This document shows positions 1 to 9,200 of a stretch of 64,000 bases of DNA, in pieces (position 1 is the first letter of the stretch; the number at the start of each line of letters is the position of its first letter). The stretch comes from Flavobacterium sp. YJ01. Lineage in GTDB: Bacteria > Bacteroidota > Bacteroidia > Flavobacteriales > Flavobacteriaceae. The translations under genes were made by a program, and so were the position numbers. The DNA lies in NCBI RefSeq assembly GCF_029320955.1, contig NZ_CP119757.1:2170001-2234000 (forward strand). The letters are read 5' to 3'. The notes beneath the pieces are model-generated. The model searched no databases. It worked only from the letters and a program-made list of their open reading frames with translations, and was not told where the DNA came from.

Positions 1-183
1 AACTTACTCATTTTAAACATAATATACAAAAATTTAAATTTTCGGAATTATAGTGTAAAGAATGAAATTGTTTAGAATTGTTTTTTGATGAAAATTAGTT
101 TTTTTAACGTTTACAAATTTTTCAACATCAATCAGTTGAAATTGTTTAGTGGAGAAATATTTTTCTATAAATATTTAAAAAAT

Positions 184-218
184 AAAAACCCTTTTCTAAA
201 TTTTAGAAAAGGGTTTTT
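184..218 (-). terminator. Intrinsic terminator after the OmpA-family gene
   Basis: A perfect 17-bp inverted repeat (184-200 with 202-218) has an A-run on one side and a T-run on the other, so it can terminate in either direction. It lies just past the stop of the OmpA-family gene and probably ends the three-gene minus-strand type IX cassette. The first 180 bases of the window are AT-rich and show no gene. Confidence 0.85.
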
Positions 219-239
219 ATAATTTTTAAGAAAGTCATT

Positions 240-2258
240 TTACATTGCTACAATAATAAACTCACTTCTTCTATTTTGCATGTGTTGTTGTTCGGTACAT
301 TTTACGCCATCTGCACATTTATTTACCAATTGTGTTTCTCCGTAACCTTTTGCTGATAATCGGTCTTCACTAATTCCTTTTTGCACTAACCATTTTTTTG
401 TTGACAACGCTCTCATATCCGAAAGAATTTGATTGCTTTCTGAAGAAGAACGGCTGTCTGTATGTGAACGAATATCAAGTTTCATGTCTGGATATTCTTT
501 TAAAAGATTTACTACTTTCATCAATTGCGGTTCTGATGTCTTTTTGATAGTAGCTTTTCCTAAATCAAAAAAGTTCATCGGAAGATTTAAAAGTTTTGCG
601 ACATCTACTCCAACTTTCATTGATCCCAATTTTACAGGACTAATAGCCACTTTTTTTATTGCTATTGTTTTTGCCGTTAAAGGAACAAATACTTTATTTA
701 ATGCTATCATTAAAGTGGTTTCTTGATCTCTCAAAATATTTACAGAAGCTTCTTTGGCATTATAATCTGTTTTAGAAGTTCTAATAGTATATTTTTTGCC
801 ACATTTTACGGTTGGAAAAACATAATTTCCTTTTTCGTCTGTAACAATTGTTCCTACTGGATCAAATTTATCATTAAACAAAGTCAAAGCTGTATTTGCT
901 AAAACAGCATTTGTTTCAGCATCAGTAACAGTTCCTGATAAATTTTGCTCACAAATTAATCTTCTAGTTTCTGTAAATCTATAAATATCGTCTAAACCTA
1001 AAGTATTTTGTCTGTTCGAAGAAAAATAACCACTTCTGCTTCTGCTGTCGATACTGAAAGCAAAATCATCTTGTTTACTATTTACAGGCTCACCAACATT
1101 TAAAACTTCATCATAACTTCCGTTTGCTTTTATTCTAGAAGCAAAAATATCCAAACCGCCTAAACCGGGACGTCCATCTGAAGCAAAATAAAGTTCATTT
1201 TCTCCAGAAATAAAAGGAAAGGTTTCTCTGCCTTCTGTATTAATTTCTGGACCTAAATTTTCTGGTTTTCCAAAAGTGCCATCTTCATTAATTGCAACCT
1301 TAAAAATATCAGACTGACCAAATGTTCCGGGCATATCTGAGGCAAAATATAAAAATTTCTCATCCATACTTAAAGCAGGATGCGCAGTACTGTACTGATC
1401 ACTATTAAAAGGAAGTTCTCTGATGTTCTTCCATTCGTTATCAATCAAATCTGCTTTGTATAATTTTAAAAGCGTAACATTTTTATCATTCTGTCCTCTT
1501 TTTCCATCAGTGAAATTATTTCTCGTGAAATACATTGTTCTTCCATCTTTTGTAAAAATTGGAGTTGACTCATTGAACTTATCTTTTTTTCTTTTTATAA
1601 AAAGTTCTGGTGTTCCAACACTTCCATCAGGCATTAAAACAGCGCTGTATAATCTTGAGAAAGATCTGTTTGTCCATTGAAAATTAGCTTTCACAACTCC
1701 TCCTGTATCGCGCGCAGAAGTAAAAATTATTTTGTTGTTATAAACCGTACTTCCATAATCTGAAAAACGAGAATTAACTCCTGCATCTGCTATTTGAAAT
1801 CTTCCAGAGTTTTCTTTTATTACTTCAAGATAATTTTTATCATTTCTGATTAAATTGGATCTTTTTTCTAACGCAGCCTTTTGATTGAATTTTTCTAAAA
1901 CTTCGTCAGATTTACGATAATTGCCAGAAGATTTTAAACATTGTGCGTAACGATAAAAATATTCTGCTTCTTGGTCTGCATTAATTTGAAATAATTGATC
2001 GTACCATTTTAAGGCACTTGTCAATTCTCCATTAAAATAATACGAATTCGCCAGACGTTTTACAACTCCTTCGTTTGCACTTTCTTTTTCAATTACACTT
2101 TCGTACGCTTTTATAGCATCCGCGTAAGCGTACTCTTCATATTTTTTGTCTGCATATTTTACGTTCATATTTGTGAATGGATTTTGAGCATTCACATTTG
2201 AAAAAAAGTTACACAGTAAAACGATTAAAATTATTTTCTTGAGTTTCATAGTTTTCAT
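240..2258 (-). CDS. OmpA-family protein with TPR, PD40/WD40-like repeats and a CarboxypepD_reg-like domain (PorE/SprF-partner type)
   Basis: This is a 672-aa envelope protein. A signal peptide (about 1-24, ending in NVNAQ) is followed by TPR-like helices (about 30-130). A beta-propeller of PD40-type repeats covers about 155-430, with recurring LYFASD motifs. A carboxypeptidase-regulatory-like beta sandwich spans about 440-520. The C-terminal OmpA peptidoglycan-binding domain (about 555-672) contains DIRSHTDSRSS and LSAKGYGE. This architecture matches the PorE-like proteins of type IX secretion and the OmpA proteins that accompany PorP/SprF. Its ATG overlaps the PorP stop by one base (TAATG), so the two are translationally coupled. 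By inference it anchors the PorP partner to peptidoglycan. It is probably a paralogue dedicated to the upstream giant protein rather than the core PorE. Confidence 0.88.
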   Translation of the reverse strand: MKTMKLKKIILIVLLCNFFSNVNAQNPFTNMNVKYADKKYEEYAYADAIKAYESVIEKESANEGVVKRLANSYYFNGELTSALKWYDQLFQINADQEAEYFYRYAQCLKSSGNYRKSDEVLEKFNQKAALEKRSNLIRNDKNYLEVIKENSGRFQIADAGVNSRFSDYGSTVYNNKIIFTSARDTGGVVKANFQWTNRSFSRLYSAVLMPDGSVGTPELFIKRKKDKFNESTPIFTKDGRTMYFTRNNFTDGKRGQNDKNVTLLKLYKADLIDNEWKNIRELPFNSDQYSTAHPALSMDEKFLYFASDMPGTFGQSDIFKVAINEDGTFGKPENLGPEINTEGRETFPFISGENELYFASDGRPGLGGLDIFASRIKANGSYDEVLNVGEPVNSKQDDFAFSIDSRSRSGYFSSNRQNTLGLDDIYRFTETRRLICEQNLSGTVTDAETNAVLANTALTLFNDKFDPVGTIVTDEKGNYVFPTVKCGKKYTIRTSKTDYNAKEASVNILRDQETTLMIALNKVFVPLTAKTIAIKKVAISPVKLGSMKVGVDVAKLLNLPMNFFDLGKATIKKTSEPQLMKVVNLLKEYPDMKLDIRSHTDSRSSSESNQILSDMRALSTKKWLVQKGISEDRLSAKGYGETQLVNKCADGVKCTEQQHMQNRRSEFIIVAM

Positions 2259-3169
2259 TAAAAGAACCTTGGAGATATCATTTTATTATAATTATTAAAG
2301 AAATCGAATCTTAAGAAGATTTCATGAGATCCAGAATTGTACTTTTTTAATTGAGTTGTTTCATGATCGTAACCGTAACCTAAATACATTCCTTTTGTAA
2401 CTTGAAATCCTGCCATTGCACTTACAGAAGCGCTCCAACGATAAGCAAGACCTAAAACAAATTTATCATTGAACATAAAATTACCCGAAACATCAACTTG
2501 CAAAGGAGCTCCTTCGACCATTTTGGTCATTAAAGCTGGTTTGAACTTAATATACTCTAATCGATCTAGATTAAATACGTAACCTGCGATTAAATAATAA
2601 TTGATTTTTTCTTTGAAGATAGCCGTGTCATCTGAATCATAACGGTTTGTTTCGATAAAATTTGGAACAGACAATCCGATATAAGCGCGATCTGAATGAA
2701 AATAAAGTCCTGCACCAACATTTGGAGAAAACTTGTTTTTTAGATTTTGAAATTGCTGATCATCTTGATCTTCCATACTCAATTTATTTACATCTAAATT
2801 GAATAGGTTTGCTGTTCCTTTTATACCAAAAGACAAATTCCATGATTCTGAAGTTGGAATTGTATATGATAAATCGGCAGATAAAGTGTTTTCTGTTGTT
2901 GGTCCGATTTTGTCATTAACCAAAGAAACTCCAAGTCCTAAATCGCTATTATTTAAAGGAGTATTTACAGAAAAAGTACTTGTTTGAGGCGCACCTTCTA
3001 ACCCAACCCATTGCGTACGGTATAAACCAAAAACGCTCATAACTCCTCTTGAACCTGCGTAAGCTGGATTGACTTCGATTGTATTGTACATATATTGCGT
3101 AAACTGTGCATCCTGCTGCGCATTTGACACAATCGAAAAAAACATAAAAAATATGATTAATCTTTTCAT
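2258..3169 (-). CDS. PorP/SprF family type IX secretion outer-membrane protein
   Basis: This is a 303-aa outer-membrane beta-barrel with a signal peptide (about 1-17, ending VSNAQ). The next stretch, QDAQFTQYMYNTIEVNPAYAG, is the family hallmark, a Gln-rich start followed by NPAYAG. Alternating amphipathic strands run to an aromatic C-terminus. In Flavobacterium johnsoniae, SprF is needed to secrete the adhesin SprB, and many cargo proteins with a type B C-terminal domain have their own SprF-like partner. Here the gene lies 48 bp downstream of such a cargo gene, which implies dedicated service. It is coupled to the OmpA gene by a TAATG overlap. Confidence 0.93.
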   Translation of the reverse strand: MKRLIIFFMFFSIVSNAQQDAQFTQYMYNTIEVNPAYAGSRGVMSVFGLYRTQWVGLEGAPQTSTFSVNTPLNNSDLGLGVSLVNDKIGPTTENTLSADLSYTIPTSESWNLSFGIKGTANLFNLDVNKLSMEDQDDQQFQNLKNKFSPNVGAGLYFHSDRAYIGLSVPNFIETNRYDSDDTAIFKEKINYYLIAGYVFNLDRLEYIKFKPALMTKMVEGAPLQVDVSGNFMFNDKFVLGLAYRWSASVSAMAGFQVTKGMYLGYGYDHETTQLKKYNSGSHEIFLRFDFFNNYNKMISPRFF

Positions 3170-3185
3170 TTTTAAAGCTTTAAAA

Positions 3186-3208
3186 ACGGCCTAGCTTTAC
3201 TAAGCCGT
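3186..3208 (-). terminator. Terminator-like hairpin between the giant gene and porP
   Basis: ACGGC (3186-3190) pairs with GCCGT (3204-3208), and an inner TAG/CTA pairing extends the stem. On the minus strand it is followed by a T5 run. It lies in the 48-bp gap after the giant gene, so it may attenuate rather than fully stop transcription into porP and the OmpA gene. Confidence 0.5.
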
Positions 3209-3217
3209 AATCTTATA

Positions 3218-6200
3218 TTATTTGTTGATGTATAAATATCCTGATTCCTGATGTGGTGCATTAGCATTATCTTGATATTTCAAGATGTAGAAATAAGTTC
3301 CCACCGGAAGACCTTCTGTTTGTTTGATCGTAGAACGTCCGTTAGAATATCCAACAAAAGCTCTGTCATTGTTATTATATCCGTCTATACTGTAAACCAA
3401 TACTCCCCAACGGTTATAAATTTCAACTGTATTATTCGGATAGCATTCGATACCTCTAATGTAGAATCTTGTATTCTTGTTGTCCCCATTTGGTGAAAAA
3501 GCTTTGAATACTTTGATTGCACAACCATCTAATTCTGTTACAGTTGGATTATCTCCAGTATTACTTGAATGGTCAGACAAATCTTCTACAACAACTCCTT
3601 TTGAACTGCTTCCTTGCGCAGTAGCTTGATTTGTTACTTTAGTAAGATTAATATCTTCTTGTGTTATCGTGTAAACTGCTGAGAAATTAGAACTGTTAGA
3701 TTCTCCAACTGCCAAAGAAATTGCTTGTCCAGAAACCACTATTCCTGTTAATGGATCTTTTACTATTACATTGCTTAGCGGAACATTTCCTGTATTTGTT
3801 ACGGTAAACGTATAGGTTATTGTTTCTCCTGCATTGGCAAAACCGCTATTGTTTTCATCATTAAATTCTGCTTTTTTGATAATAGCAATTGCTGGAACTT
3901 CAACAAAAACATTTAAAACTGCTGTTGAACAATTTGATGCATTTGCTTTTTCGCAAACCTGATAAGTAATTGCATAATTTCCACCAGGTGTATTTGGCTT
4001 AACATTTACAGTTCCGTCTGCATTCCACTCAAAATAAGAATTGTTTCCTAATGGTTTGATAGTTACATCTGCAGGATTGATTGGCTGTCCGTTTATAAAA
4101 TCATTATCTAAAACATTAACAAATTCTAGAGCACCGTTAATTCCGTCAGCAGTAACATTATTATCATCTCCTAATGTAATTCCGTTTGTTGTTGGAGGAG
4201 CAGGATCAGCGCTATTTAATACTGTAACTTTAACTACAGCTTGACTGCAATTTGATGTATTTGCTGCTTCGCAAATTTGATATGTCAATTCATAAATTCC
4301 GTTTGGCGTATTTGCAACAACACTTACTGAACCATCAGCATTTAGAATTAAATTCGGATTTGCAACAACAGTTGATAAGACAACACTTGTTGGTGTTGGT
4401 TTTACTCCGTTTAAAATATCATTATTAAAGATATTAAGTGAAGTATCTGTTCCTTTTTTCACATTTACTGGCCCAGCTTCATCATCATTCGCTTTTATCA
4501 TTGTCGATGCTGCAACCGTAACTTTTACAACATTTGAATTACAATTTGATGGATTTAATTTTTCGCAAATTGTATATGTCAATTCATAATCTCCTGCTGG
4601 CGCATTTGGAGCTAATATTGCATTTCCGTTTGCATCAACTGTTAAATATCCTTTTGGATCTGCAGCTGTAACTGAAAGATTTACATCTGACGGCACTAAT
4701 GCATTTCCATTTTTAGTATCATTCGCAAAAACATTAATTAATGTTTGAGGAACATTTGAACCAACTACTGAAGCAACAATATCTTGATTTGCTACAAGAT
4801 TTCCGCCTGTAACTGTTACCACAGTAATTGCTGAATCGCAATTTGATGGATTCGTATTATCGCAAATACGGTATTCTACATTATAATTTCCTGCTGGCGT
4901 ATTTGGTGCAACAGTAATAGTATAATCTGGGTTTAATGTTAATCCTGCTGGAAGTGTTCCAACAATATTAAATGTAACTTCTCCCGCAGCTGTTCCTGCA
5001 ATTACAGGATTTCCATTTAATTTGTCATTTGCAATTAATGATACTGTTGTTCCGCCAATGTTTCCATTGATTGGATTTACTGAATCTACAACTGCATCAA
5101 TAACTGGAAGATCAACAGTTACTTTTACAACATTTGAATTACAATTTGATGGATTTAATTTTTCGCAAATTGTATATGTCAATTCATAATCTCCTGCTGG
5201 TGCATTTGGAGCTAATATTGCATTTCCGTTTGCATCAACTGTTAAATATCCTTTTGGATCTGCAGCTATAACTGAAAGATTTACATCTGACGGCACTAAT
5301 GCATTTCCATTTTTAGTATCATTCGCAAAAACATTAATTAATGTTTGAGGAACATTTGAACCAACTACTGAAGCAACAATATCTTGATTTGCTACAAGAT
5401 TTCCGCCTGTAACTGTTACCACAGTAATTGCTGAATCGCAATTTGATGGATTCGTATTATCGCAAATACGGTATTCTACATTATAATTTCCTGCTGGCGT
5501 ATTTGGTGCAACAGTAATAGTATAATCTGGGTTTAATGTTAATCCTGCTGGAAGTGTTCCAACAATATTAAATGTAACTTCTCCCGCAGCTGTTCCTGCA
5601 ATTACAGGATTTCCATTTAATTTGTCATTTGCAATTAATGATACTGTTGTTCCGCCAATGTTTCCATTGATTGGCGTTATTGAGTCTACAACCGCGTCAA
5701 TTACCGGTGCTGTAACCGTAACCTGAACTTTATTCGTGCTACAGTTTCCAGGATTCAGAAGCTCGCAGATTTCATAAGTGATCTCATAATTTCCCGCAGG
5801 AGCATTCGCGCCTAAAACTGCTTTTCCGTCTGCATCAATCGTTAAAAATCCTTTCGGATCTGTGCCCGGCGTAAGCTTAACTTCCGACGGATCTAATTTT
5901 GCTCCGTTTTTAGTGTCATTCTCAAAAACATTGATAAGCGTTTGGGAAGCATTTCCTCCCACTACCGAACCTGCATTGTCCAAGTTTGCAACCAAAACAG
6001 CCGCTGTTACAGTTACAGTCGAAGTAGCCGTTGAGCAGTTTCCTGCATTATTGTTGTCGCAAATTGTATATTCCACATCGTAGTCTCCCGCTTTTGTTCC
6101 TTTGCTTACAGTCACCGTTCCGTCTGCATTAACGGTTAATCCTGCTGGAGCTGTTCCAGTCAAGGTAACTTCTCCTGCATTTGTTCCGATAACAGCCTGA

Positions 6201-9200
6201 ACACCGTTTAATGTATCTGATCCAATAAGCGATGCAGTCGTTCCCCCAATGCTTCCGTTAATCGGACCTAAATTTTCTTTTACCGCTAAAATTAACGGTG
6301 CAGTAACCGTAACCTGAACTTTATTCGTGCTGCAGTTTCCAGGATTCAGAAGCTCGCAGATTTCATAAGTGATCTCATAATTTCCCGCAGGAGCATTCGC
6401 GCCTAAAACTGCTTTTCCGTCTGAATCGATTGTTAAAAATCCTTTCGGATCTGTGCTTGGTGTCAATTTAACTTCCGACGGATCTAATTTTGCTCCGTTT
6501 TTAGTGTCATTCTCAAAAACATTGATAAGCGTTTGGGAAGCATTTCCTCCCTCTACCGAACCTGCATTGTCCAAATTCGCAACTAATACAGCCGCTGTTA
6601 CAGTTACAGTCGAAGTAGCCGTTGAGCAGTTTCCTGCATTGTTGTTGTCGCAGATTGTATATTCAACATCGTAGTCTCCCGCTTTTGTGCCTTTGCTTAC
6701 CGTTACCGTTCCGTCTGAATTGACCGTAAGTCCTGAAGGCGCTGTTCCCGTTAAGGCAACTTCTCCAGCATTTGTGCCGATAACCGCCTGAACGCCGTTT
6801 AGTTTATCTGAACCGATAAGCGATGCTGTTGTTCCGCCGATGCTTCCGTTGATCGGACCTAAATTTTCTTTTACCGCTAAAATTACCGGTGCCGTAACTG
6901 TAACCTGAACTTTATTTGCGCTGCAGTTTCCTGGATTCAGAAGCTCGCAGATTTCATAAGTGATTTCATAATTTCCTGCCGGTGAATTGGCTGCCAAAAC
7001 CGCTTTTCCGTCTGCATCAATCGTTAAAAATCCTTTCGGATCTGTGCCCAGCGTAAGCTTAACTTCCGACGGATCTAATTTTGCTCCGTTTTTAGTGTCA
7101 TTCTCAAAAACATTGATAAGCGTTTGAGAAGCATTTCCTCCCACTACCGAACCTGCATTGTCCAAGTTTGCAACTAGATCCGCTACCGTTACAGTTACAG
7201 TCGAAGTAGCCGTTGAGCAGTTTCCTGCATTATTGTTGTCGCAGATTGTATATTCCACATCGTAGTCTCCCGCTTTTGTGCCTTTGCCTACAGTCACCGT
7301 TCCGTCTGCATTAACGGTTAATCCTGCTGGAGCTGTTCCAGTCAAGGTAACTTCTCCTGCATTTGTGCCGATTACTGCCTGAACGCCGTTCAGTTTATCT
7401 GACGCGATAAGCGATGACGTTGTTCCTCCAATGCTTCCGTTAATCGGACCTAAATTTTCTTTTACCGCTAAAATTACCGGTGCTGTAACCGTAATTTCTA
7501 CAGTTGCAGAATTGCAATTTGAAGTATTTGCAACTTCACAAATTTTATAATCAAATGTATATACTCCTACTGGTGTATTTGGTTTAACTTTAACTTCTCC
7601 ACTTGCAGTATCAAAAGTTAAAACTGAAGGTAAAGTAGAATCCAAACTTAAAACAACTTCATTTCTAACTACTGCATTACAATTAAGCAAGTCGTTTGAT
7701 AAAACATTTGAAACAGCAGTTCCTCCATTATATCCATTTATCGAAGCTGTATCTTTATCAGCTATAATCGGACCTACAACTTTTACTACTTGAGTACAAG
7801 TTTGAGTGTTTCCTGCTGCGTCTGTAGCCGTCCAAGTTACTGTCGTATTTCCGATTGAAAAACTTGTCGGTGCATTATTAGTCACTGTTACAGTTCCGTT
7901 GCAATTATCTGATGTTACAGGAGTTCCTAAAGTTACACCTGTTGCAACACATGAATTTGCATCAGTAGAAACCACAACTGTTGCTGGACAAGTAATTGAT
8001 GGTTTTTGAGTATCGTTTACTGTTACTGTCTGCGTACAAGTTTGCGTATTTCCTGCTGCATCTGTAGCAGTCCAAGTTACTGTTGTATTTCCGATTGGAA
8101 AACTTGACGGTGCATTATTAGTCACTGTTACAGTTCCTCCACAGTTGTCAGATGTTACAGGAGTTCCTAAAATTACACCTGTAGCTGTACATGAATTTGC
8201 GTCAGCAGAAACCACAATTGTTGCAGGGCAGATAATTGATGGTTTTTGAGTGTCTTTAATTATTACTTTTTGAGTCGCAGTTTCTATGCTTCCATTTCCA
8301 TCATTAAAACTCCAATTGATAGTATAATTCCCCTGAGTCGAATAAGTCAATGGATCGCTAGTTGTTCCTGTTACGGTTCCGCTACAATTATCTGTTGTTG
8401 TTGGAGCTGTTACTGTTGCTGAACATTCTGCTGTAATATCAGCTAAAACTGGTTTAACTGGTTTTTCAGTATCACTAACTTTTACTGTTGAAGCAGCAGA
8501 AGTAGCTTCACATCCTGTTGATGTATTTGTAACTTTTACTTTATAATCTCCATCAGAATTTACCACTAATGAAGATGAAGTTTGTCCAGAAATTACAACA
8601 TTATCTTTGTACCAAACATAAGTTGGCGAACTTGCATTAGTTGTCGTCGTTAAAGTAGTTGTTAAACAAGCCGTTAATGTACCTCCAATAGAAATTGTCG
8701 GATTTGGATTAGTTGTTATATTGACAACATTACTTTTTACAGTACAATTTGCCGCATTAGTTGCAACTACATAATATCCGTTTGCTGCATTAAGATTTGT
8801 CCAAGTTAATGCTGACCCGTTACCTGATTTTGCAGATTGGACCGCTACATCACTTGAATCAAATAACTGATAACTTACATTATTTACTGAAGTTGTAGAA
8901 GAAATAGTTCCATTTCCTCCAAGTGAAACACAAATCACACTTCCTGTTAATGCAAGTGCTGTTGGGTTTAAAGTAGTAGCAACGTTCACACTGTTACTAG
9001 TAGAAGAACAAGTAGTTGTTGTATTTGTTCCAATTACATAATAGCCAGTTCCTCCTGCAAGATTTGTCCAAGTTAATGCAGATCCGTTACCTGATTTTAC
9101 AGACTGAACTGCTGTATTACTAGAATTATATAACTGATAATTTATTCCTGTTGCTGAAGTTGAAGACGTAATCGTTCCGTTTCCGCCTGGCGAAACACAA

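Noticed and set aside
4500..7500. Regular repeats that might suggest a CRISPR-like array
   Set aside because: Unit length is about 600 bp, in frame and coding; there are no short repeats with unique spacers.
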